From assembly GCA_036490215.1 (NCBI GenBank), contig DASXEH010000088.1, positions 62,001-126,000 of the forward strand: a stretch of 64,000 nucleotides of DNA, in the 5' to 3' direction. Position numbers and translations under genes: made by a program. The notes under the pieces are model-generated. The model searched no databases. It had not been told where the DNA came from and worked only from the letters and a program-made list of their open reading frames with translations. Within the stretch, counting starts at the first letter, position 1. Each line of letters begins with the position of its first letter. This document shows, in pieces, positions 7,464 through 15,954 of the stretch. The DNA is from JASHSH01 sp036490215. Lineage in GTDB: Bacteria; Pseudomonadota; Alphaproteobacteria; Rhodospirillales; Magnetospirillaceae.

Positions 7464-7895
7464 ATGTTGCAGTCTCGTGGCGCGTTAGTTGGACACAAGA
7501 AAATTGCCGCGCGCCGACTCGCGATTGTCGCGGCGATTGCCACCTCGATCGTGGCGGGCGTGGCTGTCGAGGGCTTCGCGCAAGGTGCGCCGCAAACGGT
7601 GACGAAGGTGAACGTCGTCGCTATCGCTTCGGGTTTCCGCGCGTCCAAAATCGACGGCAGCACGGTGGTCAACGACCATGGCGACACGATCGGAACCGTC
7701 GATGACATTGTCATGGTCAACGATGCCACCAATGCCTATGCTATTCTGTCGGTTGGCGGCTTTCTGGGGCTCGGGACTTATCTCGTCGCGGTGCCTTTCA
7801 AAGACCTGCAGATCGAAAAGAATAAGATCACCCTGTCCGGGGCCACGAAGGATCAGCTGCGATCACTCCCGCCGTTCCAGTATGCGAAGAGCTGA
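7464..7895 (+). CDS. Exported PRC-barrel domain protein
   Basis: The 143-aa product begins with a basic N region and a long hydrophobic signal (ARRLAIVAAIATSIVAGVAVEGFAQG, likely cut after AQG near residue 40). The rest is a PRC-barrel-like fold: ASKIDGSTVVNDHGDTIGTVDDIVM, then AYAILSVGGFLGLGTYLVAVPFKDLQI. PRC barrels of this exported kind are frequent among alphaproteobacterial stress proteins, but their biochemical role is not settled. GGAGG precedes the ATG at 7464 and an EcfG promoter lies just upstream. The antiporter gene follows within 200 bases on the same strand and may be co-transcribed. Confidence 0.8.
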   Translation: MLQSRGALVGHKKIAARRLAIVAAIATSIVAGVAVEGFAQGAPQTVTKVNVVAIASGFRASKIDGSTVVNDHGDTIGTVDDIVMVNDATNAYAILSVGGFLGLGTYLVAVPFKDLQIEKNKITLSGATKDQLRSLPPFQYAKS

Positions 7896-8095
7896 CGGAA
7901 TCTCCGCGCCGATCTCGTGCCGCGGATGAAGGTGGTGTATTTGCTTTTAGCCAGATTATTTTTGCCCCGGCGCGAATCGGTCTCGTCGCCGCCATCCTGA
8001 TCTCCGCGGGTTCCTCGCTGGCCTTCGCAGAAGGCGGATCGGGTAGCGCGGCGGGCGCCGGCGGCTCATCCGAATTTCTCCTCCTCGCCCAAATC

Positions 8096-10213
8096 GTGCT
8101 GCTGCTGCTGATCGGCCGCGGCATCGGCGAGATCATGCAACGCTTCGGTCAGCCCGCCGTGATCGGGCAGCTGCTGGCGGGTTTGATCCTCGGCCCCTCG
8201 CTGTTCGGCTGGGTCTGGCCCGAAGCTCATAGTTTCATCTTCCCGAAAGACGCGACGCAGAAGAGTCTGATCACCGGCCTATCGGATGTCGGCGTCTTGT
8301 TGCTGTTGTTGCTGACGGGCATGGAGACCGATCTCAAACTGGTGCGCAAAGTAGGCGCACCGGCGATCGCGACGACCGTGATGGGTATCGCGGCGCCTTT
8401 CGCAGGCGGTTTCGCGCTCGGCCAGTTCATCCCGGACTCGCTGCTCACCAGCCCCGCGCATCGGCTGATCGCGTCGCTGTTCCTGGGCACGGCGCTGTCG
8501 ATTTCGTCGATCAAGATCGTCGCGATGGTCGTGCGCGAGATGAATTTCATGCGTCGCAACCTCGGCCAGATCATCGTTGCGTCGTCGATCATGGAAGACA
8601 CCACCTGCTGGGTGATCATCTCGCTGATCCTCGGTATCGCGCGGTCGGGCCAGCCGGCGCTGGGTTCGCTGGCGGTGACTGTGATCGGCACGGCGGTGTT
8701 CATCGCGCTCAGCTATACGCTCGGCCGCCGTGTCGTGTTCTGGCTGATCCGTTACGTCAACGATACCTTTGTCAGCGAATATGCCGTCATCACCGCGATC
8801 CTGATCGTGATGTGCGTGATGGCGCTGATCACCCAGGCGATCGGTGTCAACACGGTACTGGGTGCGTTCGTCGCCGGTGTGCTGATCGGCGAGTCGCCGA
8901 TTCTCTCGCAGCATATCGAAGATCAGCTGCGCGGTTTCATCACCGCCTTCATGATGCCGATCTTCTTCGGCCTGTCGGGTCTCTCGGCCGATCTGACGAT
9001 CCTGAGAGACGGCCATATGCTGCTGCTGACCTTGGGCGTTGTGGCCGTGGCCAGCGTGATGAAATTCGGCGGCGCCTTCTCCGGTGGGTTGATCAGCCGG
9101 CTGACTTTGCGCGAATCCTTCGCGCTGGGCTGCGGTATGAATGCGCGCGGCAGCACTGAAGTGATCGTGGCCACCATCGGCCTGTCGATGGGCGCGCTGA
9201 CGCAGAATCTCTACACGATGATCGTTACCATGGCGGTGCTGACGACGATGGCGATGCCGCCCATGCTGCGCGGCGCGCTCAAATCGCTGCCGATGAATAC
9301 CGAGGAAAAACGCCGGCTCGAACAGGAGCGTGTCGATGCGCTTGGTTTCCTGGGCCACTTCGAACGAGTTCTGACCGCGATCGATGAAAGCCCGAATGGG
9401 CAACTGGCTTCGCATCTGGCCGGTTTCATTGCCGGGCAGCGCGGCAAGCCGGTGACCGTGCTTCACTTCGGCGATTCGGATGAAGACGATGTGCTGTCAG
9501 CGAAAGAGATCAAGATTAAACTGACCGAGGTTGTTGCCGGCAGTGCGCTCGAAGGCGGACGCAGTGCCCAGGAGATGGGTGATGCCCAGGCCGGGCAAAG
9601 CCATGTCCAGACGCGCGTCGAGGACGAGAGGACCGATACGGCGGTGATCGCGGAAGCCGAGAAGGGATACGACATTCTCTTCGTTGGCCTTGCTGAAATG
9701 AGTGGGCCGGGTAGCGCGTTTTCCGCCGAGCTGGACCGGGTGGCCGCGTCGTTCAAAGGACCGCTGGTGCTGGTGATTGCCGATCGTCGCGTCAAAACGC
9801 CGGAAGCGACGGCGTGGACGGTGCTGGCGCCCTTCAATGGCACTGAAGCCTCGCGGCGCGGCGCCGAGGTTGCGCTCGCCTTTGCCTCGGCCAGGGACAA
9901 TGCGATCGAGGCGGTGATCGTTGCTGAGGCCAAGCAGGCCGGCCGCCGCACTTTGGCGCAACGCGACGCTGATCGTGCGATCATCGGCGACCTGACCGCG
10001 CTTGCCGGCCGCTATGGGCAGAAAAATATCGCCGTGACCACACGCACCGATTTGGCGCCGGATCAGGCCATCATCGAGCAGGCCGAGCGCATGGGCGCTA
10101 ATGTCATCGTGATGGGCGCCAGCCGCCGCGTGGGCGAAGCGCTTTACCTCGGCGAGACGGTCGAGGGCGTGTTACGGCACTGGAAGCAGGCCATCGTCCT
10201 GGTCGTGACCTAA
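8096..10213 (+). CDS. Cation:proton antiporter (CPA2/KefB type) with C-terminal Usp-like domains
   Basis: The product is at least 705 aa. Residues 1 to about 400 form an Na+/H+-exchanger domain with 11-12 membrane spans (IGEIMQRFGQPAVIGQLLAGLILGPS, LLLLLTGMETDLKLVRK, FGLSGLSADLTIL). The part after about 420 is cytosolic: two universal-stress-protein-like folds, the last with the ATP-binding-loop pattern MGAS-x8-GETVEGVL. It should exchange H+ for K+ or Na+. The GTG at 8096 cuts into the first span. The same frame reads upstream through a span start (SSEFLLLAQIV) and a signal-like segment (ARIGLVAAILISAGSSLAFAEGG) from about 7961 without any ATG/GTG/TTG, so the real start is upstream (see findings). 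Confidence 0.82.
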   Translation: MLLLLIGRGIGEIMQRFGQPAVIGQLLAGLILGPSLFGWVWPEAHSFIFPKDATQKSLITGLSDVGVLLLLLLTGMETDLKLVRKVGAPAIATTVMGIAAPFAGGFALGQFIPDSLLTSPAHRLIASLFLGTALSISSIKIVAMVVREMNFMRRNLGQIIVASSIMEDTTCWVIISLILGIARSGQPALGSLAVTVIGTAVFIALSYTLGRRVVFWLIRYVNDTFVSEYAVITAILIVMCVMALITQAIGVNTVLGAFVAGVLIGESPILSQHIEDQLRGFITAFMMPIFFGLSGLSADLTILRDGHMLLLTLGVVAVASVMKFGGAFSGGLISRLTLRESFALGCGMNARGSTEVIVATIGLSMGALTQNLYTMIVTMAVLTTMAMPPMLRGALKSLPMNTEEKRRLEQERVDALGFLGHFERVLTAIDESPNGQLASHLAGFIAGQRGKPVTVLHFGDSDEDDVLSAKEIKIKLTEVVAGSALEGGRSAQEMGDAQAGQSHVQTRVEDERTDTAVIAEAEKGYDILFVGLAEMSGPGSAFSAELDRVAASFKGPLVLVIADRRVKTPEATAWTVLAPFNGTEASRRGAEVALAFASARDNAIEAVIVAEAKQAGRRTLAQRDADRAIIGDLTALAGRYGQKNIAVTTRTDLAPDQAIIEQAERMGANVIVMGASRRVGEALYLGETVEGVLRHWKQAIVLVVT

Positions 10214-10223
10214 ATTCCAACCG

Positions 10224-10314
10224 TCATTGCGAGGTCGGACGCATAGCGTCCGAGCGACGAAGCAATCCTGGCGCCGTGCAGAGATCATGGATTGCTTCGC
10301 TTCGCTCGCAATGA
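10224..10314. repeat. Palindromic intergenic repeat, 'TCATTGCGAG...CTCGCAATGA' type
   Basis: The outer arms TCATTGCGAG (10224-10233) and CTCGCAATGA (10305-10314) are perfect inverted repeats. Inside are CGGACGC/GCGTCCG (10236-10242 with 10246-10252) and GCGA-CGAAGCAATCC matched by GGATTGCTTCGCTTCGC. This is the well-known dispersed REP-like element of many alphaproteobacteria. It fills the gap between the convergent antiporter and aldehyde dehydrogenase genes and can fold into a branched hairpin, so it may stop transcription from both sides. Confidence 0.75.
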
Positions 10315-10327
10315 TGAGCCTCTAAAG

Positions 10328-11689
10328 TCAGCCACCCGTGAAGATCAGCTTGGCGTTGGTCAGCTCGCGGGCGCCCAGCGCACCCAGCTCGCGACCGAAA
10401 CCCGAGCCCTTGACGCCGCCGAAGGGTGCGCGCGGATCGGAGCGGACGAAATCATTGATGAACACGGCGCCGGCCTCGATCTTGCCGGCCACGCGCGCAG
10501 CGCGGTCGGTATCGCCGCTCCACACGGTCGCGGCCAGGCCGTAATCCGTCGAGTTGGCGAGGTCGATCGCCTCCTGCTCGGTCTTGAAGGTGCTCATCAG
10601 CGCCACCGGGCCGAAGAATTCTTCCTGCGCCAGCGGCGCATTACCCGGCAGGCCGGTCATCACCGTCGGTGCGTAGTAATAGCCGGGCCCGTCGATTGAA
10701 GCGCCGCCGGTCAGCAGTTTGGCGCCGAGGCCCTTGGCCGCGGTGACCTGACGTTCGGTATTGGTGCGGATATCCGCACGCGCCAGGGGGCCGAGTTGCG
10801 TGTCGGTCTTCATCGGATCGCCGACCTTCAGCGATTTGGCCTTCTCGACGAAAGCCGCGATGTATTTATCGGCGATCGATTCGGCAACATAGAAGCGCTT
10901 GGCGGCGATGCAGCTTTGCGCGTTGTTGGAATAGCGCGACAGCACGCCCATCGCCACGGCCTTGTCGAGATTCGCATCCTCGAACACGAGGAAGGGATCG
11001 GAGCCGCCAAGTTCCAGCACCGCCTTTTTGCCGTGCTGCCCCGCGATCTGTGCGATCAGGCGACCGACCGGAATGCTGCCGGTCACCGTCAGGCTGCGGA
11101 CACGCGCGTCGGCGATCACGGCGGGCACAGCCTCACGCGTGATCGGGAAGTTGACATAGAGGCCTTCCGGCCCACCGGCATCGCGCACCAACTGTTCGAG
11201 TGCGGCGGCACAGCCCTGAACCGTCTCGGCGTGCTTGACCAACACGGTGTTGCCCACCATCGCCAACGGCACGAAGAAGCGCAGTACCTGCCAGAAGGGC
11301 AAGTTCCACGGCATGATGCCGAAGACCGGGCCGGTCGATTCATACACGACCTTGGCGTTGAGGCCGGGGATCGCCATCGGCTTCAGATAGTCTTCACCGG
11401 CTTCGGCGAAGTGGCGGCATCCCGATGCGGCCTTCTTCACTTCCGCCTGTGCCTCACCGATCGGCTTGCCCATCTCCATCACGATCAGCTGGGCATAGGT
11501 CTCGACGCGCGCTTCCAGCAGTTCGGCCATGCGGCTGAGCAACGCCGTGCGCTCGGCGAATTTGGTGTTCGACCACGTCTTCCAGGCCTTCCAGGCCAGA
11601 TCGAGCTTCTTGTCGATCTCACCCGTGGTCAGGCTGGGATAGGTCTTGATCACCTGGCCGGTGGCCGGATTGCGCGATTCGAACATCAT
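10328..11689 (-). CDS. NAD(P)-dependent aldehyde dehydrogenase (succinate-semialdehyde DH-like)
   Basis: The 453-aa enzyme is an ALDH-superfamily member. It shows FGIMPWNLPFWQVLRF, the Rossmann G-rich VTGSIPVGR, the catalytic Glu in VLELGGSDPF and the nucleophilic Cys in NNAQSCIAAKRF, followed by QEEFFGPVA and PFGGVKGSGFGRELG. It is shortest-form and closest in pattern to succinate-semialdehyde dehydrogenases (GabD/Sad-like). The ATG pair at 11689/11686 follows GGGAGAGAC. It is the last gene of an operon with the isomerase, DUF993 and Gfo/Idh genes, 38 bases after the isomerase, so its natural substrate is probably an aldehyde made by that pathway. That assignment is inference. Confidence 0.88.
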   Translation of the reverse strand: MMFESRNPATGQVIKTYPSLTTGEIDKKLDLAWKAWKTWSNTKFAERTALLSRMAELLEARVETYAQLIVMEMGKPIGEAQAEVKKAASGCRHFAEAGEDYLKPMAIPGLNAKVVYESTGPVFGIMPWNLPFWQVLRFFVPLAMVGNTVLVKHAETVQGCAAALEQLVRDAGGPEGLYVNFPITREAVPAVIADARVRSLTVTGSIPVGRLIAQIAGQHGKKAVLELGGSDPFLVFEDANLDKAVAMGVLSRYSNNAQSCIAAKRFYVAESIADKYIAAFVEKAKSLKVGDPMKTDTQLGPLARADIRTNTERQVTAAKGLGAKLLTGGASIDGPGYYYAPTVMTGLPGNAPLAQEEFFGPVALMSTFKTEQEAIDLANSTDYGLAATVWSGDTDRAARVAGKIEAGAVFINDFVRSDPRAPFGGVKGSGFGRELGALGARELTNAKLIFTGG

Positions 11690-11727
11690 GGCGTCTCTCC
11701 CATCGCAAATATTCAGCAGGCTCTTTT

Positions 11728-12552
11728 TCAGCAGACTGTGCGGAAGCGGTCGATGCAGGTTTTCAGAACCTCTTCGCCCGGCCGTTTCCACCAATTGTGT
11801 TTGGAAAAAATCTCGACTTCCTGCGGCCCGTGATAGCCGGCGGCTTCGACGGCCTTGCGGATGCGCGGCAGATCGATCACGCCGTCGCCCATCATGCCGC
11901 GATCGAGCAGCAGATCCGTGGTCGGCACCAGCCAATCGCAGATGTGGTGGGCGAAGATGCGCTTCAGCCGCCCGGCACGCGCGATCTGCTCGTCGAGTTC
12001 CGGGTCCCACCAAACGTGATAGACGTCGACTGCCACGCCGACGTCGTGACCCAGGGCCTCGGCGATATCGAGCGCCTGGCGCAGCGTATTCACACAGGCG
12101 CGATCGGCGGCATACATCGGATGCAGCGGCTCGATCGCGATCCGCATGTTGTTGGCGCGCGCATGGGGCAGGATGGCGGCGATGCCGTCGATCACCATTT
12201 CGCGAGCGGCCGGCAGATCGCGTGACCCGGCCGGCAATCCGCCTACCACCAGCACCAGGCAGTCGGCATTCAGCGCGGCCGCTTCGTCGATGGCGCGCTT
12301 GTTGTCGTCGATCGCCGCGGCGCGCCCGGCTTTGTCGGCGGCCGGAAACATGCCACCACGACAGAGGCCCGTCACCCGCAGCTTGTTATCGCGCACGATC
12401 CGCGCGGCTTCGTTCAGACCGATCTTCGCCACCTGATCGCGCCAGGGCGCAATAGCGGTGATGCCGAGCTTCAGGCACGCCTCGACCGCCTGGCGCATGT
12501 CCCACTGTTCGCGCACCGTGGCCAGGTTGATCGACAGCCCCTCGACAGTCAT
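11728..12552 (-). CDS. Sugar phosphate isomerase/epimerase family (TIM barrel)
   Basis: The 274-aa protein is an AP-endonuclease-2-like TIM barrel of the xylose-isomerase-like family. Metal-ligand positions are visible in AIEPLHP (Glu), VAVDVYHVWWDP (Asp/His), FAHHICDW (His) and PQEVEIFS (Glu). Such enzymes isomerise or epimerise sugars, keto-sugars or inososes. The ATG at 12552 lies four bases after the stop of the DUF993 gene; a GTG at 12570 would overlap it. It is third in the four-gene operon with Gfo/Idh oxidoreductase, DUF993 and aldehyde dehydrogenase. The substrate is unknown. Confidence 0.85.
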   Translation of the reverse strand: MTVEGLSINLATVREQWDMRQAVEACLKLGITAIAPWRDQVAKIGLNEAARIVRDNKLRVTGLCRGGMFPAADKAGRAAAIDDNKRAIDEAAALNADCLVLVVGGLPAGSRDLPAAREMVIDGIAAILPHARANNMRIAIEPLHPMYAADRACVNTLRQALDIAEALGHDVGVAVDVYHVWWDPELDEQIARAGRLKRIFAHHICDWLVPTTDLLLDRGMMGDGVIDLPRIRKAVEAAGYHGPQEVEIFSKHNWWKRPGEEVLKTCIDRFRTVC

Positions 12553-12556
12553 CGGG

Positions 12557-13720
12557 TCAGCCGACTCCACCGACGGCGAGCACTTTGCGCATCCGGTCGG
12601 CCGCCTTGTCCGGATCGCGCAGCATCCGCGCCGCGTCGGCCAGGCGGAAGATTTCCGACAGATGCACGAGGGAGCGACAGCTCTGTTGGCCGCCGATCAT
12701 GGTGAAGTGATCCTGCAGCCCGTTGAGATAGGCCAGGAACACGACGCCGGTCTTATAGAACCGTGTCGGCGCTTTGAAGATGTGGCGCGACAGCGGCACG
12801 GTTGGTGCGAGAATCGCATCGAAGCTTTTGCGGTCGCCGTCCGCCAGTTTGGCCAGCGCCGCCGAAGCGGCGGGCGCGATCGCATCGAAAATGCCGAGCA
12901 GCGCGTCGGAATAGCCGTGCTCATCGCCGGCGATCAGTCCGGCGTAATTGAAATCGTCGCCCGTATAGGTGCGTACGCTTTTCGGTAGCCGCCGGCGCAG
13001 CACGATTTCCTTCTCTGCCGACAGCAACGACATCTTGATGCCATCGACCTTGGACGAATGAGCGGCGATAATATCGATACACGTATTCATCGCGTCCATG
13101 TGGTCGGCCGAGCCCCAATAGCCGGCCAGCGCCGGATCGAACATCTCGCCCAGCCAATGGATGATCACCGGCTCTTTGACTTGCGACAGAATCCGGTCAT
13201 AGACCTTCACGTAGTCGTCGGGACCTTTTGCGGCTTTGGCCAGCGCACGGCTGCACATCAGGATGATGCGGCCACCCAAACTCTCGACGAACTCGATCTG
13301 CTCCTCATAGGCGCGAATCACCTGATCGATCGTCACATCGGGGCCGGGCATGAGATGATCGGTGCCCGCGCCGCTGGCGATCACCGCGCCGGGTCGCGTC
13401 TTGGCGGCGGCCAGCGCGTGGCGGATCACGTCCTGCGCGCCTTTCCAATCGAGACCCATGCCGCGCTGGGCGGTGTCCATCGCCTCGGCCACACCGAGGC
13501 CCAGGTCCCACAGATAATGGCGGAAGGCGATGGTGCGTTCCCAATCGATCGCCGCGTCGAGCCAGGAATCGTTGTCGGCACGCGGATCGGCGACGATGTG
13601 CGTGGCGGCGTAGGCAATGCGATTGAACTTCGGCGTGCCCTGCGGCATCGGCAGGGGCGTGTTCTTTATCGCATACGTCTCGGTACCACCCGCGGCGGTG
13701 GGCAGAACGATGCTGGCCAT
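12557..13720 (-). CDS. DUF993 protein, dihydrodipicolinate synthase-like aldolase
   Basis: The 387-aa protein matches the DUF993 family, related to the class I aldolases of the DapA/NAL group (TIM barrel). Seen features include RIAYAATHIVADPR near the N terminus, VIASGAGTDHLMPGP, VIIHWLGEMFDPALAGYWG and VDGIKMSLLSAEKE, where the Lys following 'DGI' lies at the position expected for the Schiff-base lysine of this superfamily. It probably cleaves or dehydrates a keto-sugar acid. The gene begins one base after the stop of the Gfo/Idh gene, so the two are translationally linked. The reaction has not, to my knowledge, been settled for the family. Confidence 0.8.
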   Translation of the reverse strand: MASIVLPTAAGGTETYAIKNTPLPMPQGTPKFNRIAYAATHIVADPRADNDSWLDAAIDWERTIAFRHYLWDLGLGVAEAMDTAQRGMGLDWKGAQDVIRHALAAAKTRPGAVIASGAGTDHLMPGPDVTIDQVIRAYEEQIEFVESLGGRIILMCSRALAKAAKGPDDYVKVYDRILSQVKEPVIIHWLGEMFDPALAGYWGSADHMDAMNTCIDIIAAHSSKVDGIKMSLLSAEKEIVLRRRLPKSVRTYTGDDFNYAGLIAGDEHGYSDALLGIFDAIAPAASAALAKLADGDRKSFDAILAPTVPLSRHIFKAPTRFYKTGVVFLAYLNGLQDHFTMIGGQQSCRSLVHLSEIFRLADAARMLRDPDKAADRMRKVLAVGGVG

Positions 13721-13721
13721 C

Positions 13722-14900
13722 TCATTCCGCCGCTTTGGCGTTGGCGAGCGCCTGGTTCAGATCGGGCACATCGAGCCAGCGGCGTTCGGCCCAGCTCTTC
13801 ATGCCAAGCTCGGCCAGCTGCACGCCCTTTGCGCCCTGCATCAGATCGAACGACCACGGTGTATCCGTCACCAGATGGCGGATGAAATCTTCCCACTGCT
13901 GCTTGAAGCCGTTGTCGTACACGGTGTTGTCGGGCACTTCCTCCCATTGGTTGAGGAAGTTCATCGTCTGCGGCTGATCGGGATTCCAGACCGGCCGCGG
14001 CGTGTTGACGCGGTGCTGGGTGAAGCAGCGCGTCAGCCCGGCGACCGCCGAACCATGTGTGCCGTCGACTTGGAAGGTGACGAGATCGTCGCGCCTCACG
14101 CGCACGGCCCAGGACGAATTGATGTGGGCGATGGCGCCGCCTTCGAGTTGGAAGGTCGCATAGGCCGCATCGTCGGCATCGGCCGTATAGGTCTTCCCGG
14201 TCTCATCGACGCGCTGCGGGATGTGCGTCGCGCCAAGGCAGCTGACCGCGCGCACTTCACCGAACAGATTGTCGAGCACGTAGCGCCAGTGGCAGAGCAT
14301 ATCGAGAATGATGCCGCCGCCATCCGCCTTGCGGTAGTTCCACGAGGGGCGCTGTGCCGCCTGCCAGTCGCCTTCGAAGACCCAATAGCCGAACTCGCCA
14401 CGGATCGAGAGGATGCGGCCGAAGAAGCCGGAGTCGCGCAGCATCTTGATCTTGCGCAGACCGGGCAGGAACAGCTTGTCCTGCACCACGCCGTGCTTGA
14501 TGCCGCGTGCGCGGGCCAGCTTCACCAGACTCAGCGCATCGCTCAGCGTTTCCGAGATCGGCTTCTCGCAATAGATATGCTTGCCGGCTTCGATGGCGCG
14601 GCTGAGCAGTTGCGTGCGCATCTGGGTCGAGCCCGAGTCGAAGAACAGCGTGTCATCTTTATTGGCCAGCGCCGCACCGAGATCGGTAGTCATGCGGGCC
14701 ACATTGTGCTTCTTGCCCATCTCGGCCAGCTTATCGGCATTGCGGCCGACGAGAATCGGGTCGGGCATCACGCGGTCGCCATTCGAGAGCATCACGCCGC
14801 CCTGGTCGCGGATCGCGCAGATCGAACGCACCAGATGCTGGTTGTATCCCATGCGTCCGGTGACGCCGTGCATGATGATACCGAGACGCTGCGTGGCCAT
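13722..14900 (-). CDS. Gfo/Idh/MocA family oxidoreductase
   Basis: The 392-aa enzyme has an N-terminal Rossmann domain (MHGVTGRMGYNQH instead of the commoner GxGxxG; then LVGRNADKLAEM) and the family's catalytic EKP motif in HIYCEKPIS, followed by a C-terminal alpha/beta domain with GGGIILDMLCHWRYVLDNLFG. Enzymes of this type oxidise a hydroxyl of sugars, inositols or their glycosides with NAD(P). It is the first gene of the operon. An inverted repeat T(C)ACC-GTTT-GGTTA lies about 40 bases upstream at 14940-14953, so it is probably repressed by the TetR-type regulator encoded next to it. Confidence 0.87.
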   Translation of the reverse strand: MATQRLGIIMHGVTGRMGYNQHLVRSICAIRDQGGVMLSNGDRVMPDPILVGRNADKLAEMGKKHNVARMTTDLGAALANKDDTLFFDSGSTQMRTQLLSRAIEAGKHIYCEKPISETLSDALSLVKLARARGIKHGVVQDKLFLPGLRKIKMLRDSGFFGRILSIRGEFGYWVFEGDWQAAQRPSWNYRKADGGGIILDMLCHWRYVLDNLFGEVRAVSCLGATHIPQRVDETGKTYTADADDAAYATFQLEGGAIAHINSSWAVRVRRDDLVTFQVDGTHGSAVAGLTRCFTQHRVNTPRPVWNPDQPQTMNFLNQWEEVPDNTVYDNGFKQQWEDFIRHLVTDTPWSFDLMQGAKGVQLAELGMKSWAERRWLDVPDLNQALANAKAAE

Positions 14901-14939
14901 TTCCTCAACCCCTATGCGATGTGCCGCACGGCGATTAAT

Positions 14940-14953
14940 TCACCGTTTGGTTA
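14940..14953. promoter_or_regulatory. Putative operator TcACC-GTTT-GGTTA
   Basis: Imperfect inverted repeat 40 bases upstream of the Gfo/Idh start, sharing the T(A/C)ACC-N4-GGTTA pattern with four other sites in this window. Confidence 0.6.
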
Positions 14954-15026
14954 CAATTGGACCAGCTTCTGTAGCGGCCGTCAATATTCCGGCCGTCCAG
15001 GAATAAGACTCTAAAAGTCCAATGAA

Positions 15027-15728
15027 TCAGCGCTTTTTCGCTAGGGGCTGGGACCGCAAATAGGACAGAACCACATCGACGATATGCTCGCCCCATTCGT
15101 CGAGCGACTTGGCCGAGGTCAGGTCGCGGCCGAACACGGTCGACAGCGTCCAGCGGTTCGAGAGGTAGAAAAAGCCCAGGGCGGCGATGGTGACATAGGT
15201 CTCGATCGCGTCGACATTCTGACGGAATTCGCCGCTGGCCGCACCGCGCTTCAGCGCTTCGGAAATCACCGAGATCAGCGGCGAGTTGAGATCGAAGATG
15301 CGCGCCGAGCGTTTGAGGTGACTAGCGCGATGCAGGTTCTCGGTGTGCAGGATGCTCAGGAATTCCGGGTGGTCGATATAGTAGCGCCAGGTGAACAGGG
15401 TCAGTTCGCGGATCGCGTCGACCGGGTCACGGTCGCGCAAATGCAGCTTGGCTTCGGCTGAGCGGATATTGACATAGGCGCTTTCGAGAACGGCGAGGTA
15501 GAGCGCTTCCTTGTCGCCGAAATAGTGATACAGCATCCGCTTGTTGGCGCCCGCGCGCCGCGCGATCTCATTGATGCGCGCGCCGCCGAAACCCTTCTCG
15601 GTGAACTCCTTCACCGAGGCGGACAGGATCGATGCGCTGGTGCGTTGCGGGTCACGGCTACGGGTGGTGGCGGCGCGTGGTTTGGTGCGCGGCTTGCTCT
15701 TCGCGATGATCTTCTTTTTGACCGCCAT
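15027..15728 (-). CDS. TetR/AcrR family transcriptional regulator
   Basis: The 233-aa protein has a Lys/Arg-rich start (MAVKKKIIAKSKPRTKPRA) and then a TetR HTH domain: RTSASILSASVKEFTEKGFGGARINEIARRAGANKRMLYHYFGDKEALYLAV. The remaining 140 residues form a helical ligand-binding and dimerisation domain of the TetR C-terminal type. The ATG at 15728 is preferred over an upstream codon at 15779 because the extension is not family-like. It lies between the four-gene catabolic operon and the GMC oxidoreductase gene, each of which has a TAACC-N4-GGTTA-type inverted repeat in front of it, and it is the best candidate to bind those repeats. The inducer is unknown. Confidence 0.87.
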   Translation of the reverse strand: MAVKKKIIAKSKPRTKPRAATTRSRDPQRTSASILSASVKEFTEKGFGGARINEIARRAGANKRMLYHYFGDKEALYLAVLESAYVNIRSAEAKLHLRDRDPVDAIRELTLFTWRYYIDHPEFLSILHTENLHRASHLKRSARIFDLNSPLISVISEALKRGAASGEFRQNVDAIETYVTIAALGFFYLSNRWTLSTVFGRDLTSAKSLDEWGEHIVDVVLSYLRSQPLAKKR

Positions 15729-15875
15729 TGACGAAGCCCCAGAATTACACAGCGCTCTCCAGCCGGCGCCGACTAACAAACGATGAATAGCCTAACCGTA
15801 TGCGAATTGATACGGGCGGCGGCAAATGGTCTAGGCGTCCAATGCCGTTTCGTTGCGCCTCTTCGGGGTCTGTGA

Positions 15876-15889
15876 TAACCATTCGGTTA
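15876..15889. promoter_or_regulatory. Putative operator TAACC-ATTC-GGTTA
   Basis: Perfect 5-bp inverted repeat with a 4-base centre in the divergent region between the TetR gene (start 15728) and the GMC gene (start 15955), so it could control both genes. Confidence 0.68.
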
Positions 15890-15954
15890 CAAAAAAAGCG
15901 CGGCGATAACGCGTTCGGAAATGTGTGAGACGGGACGGCGCGGGGGCATCATCC

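Noticed and set aside
7094..7732. Long upstream extension of the sigma-factor frame
   Set aside because: It overlaps the PRC-barrel gene and its promoter and has no sigma-like sequence.
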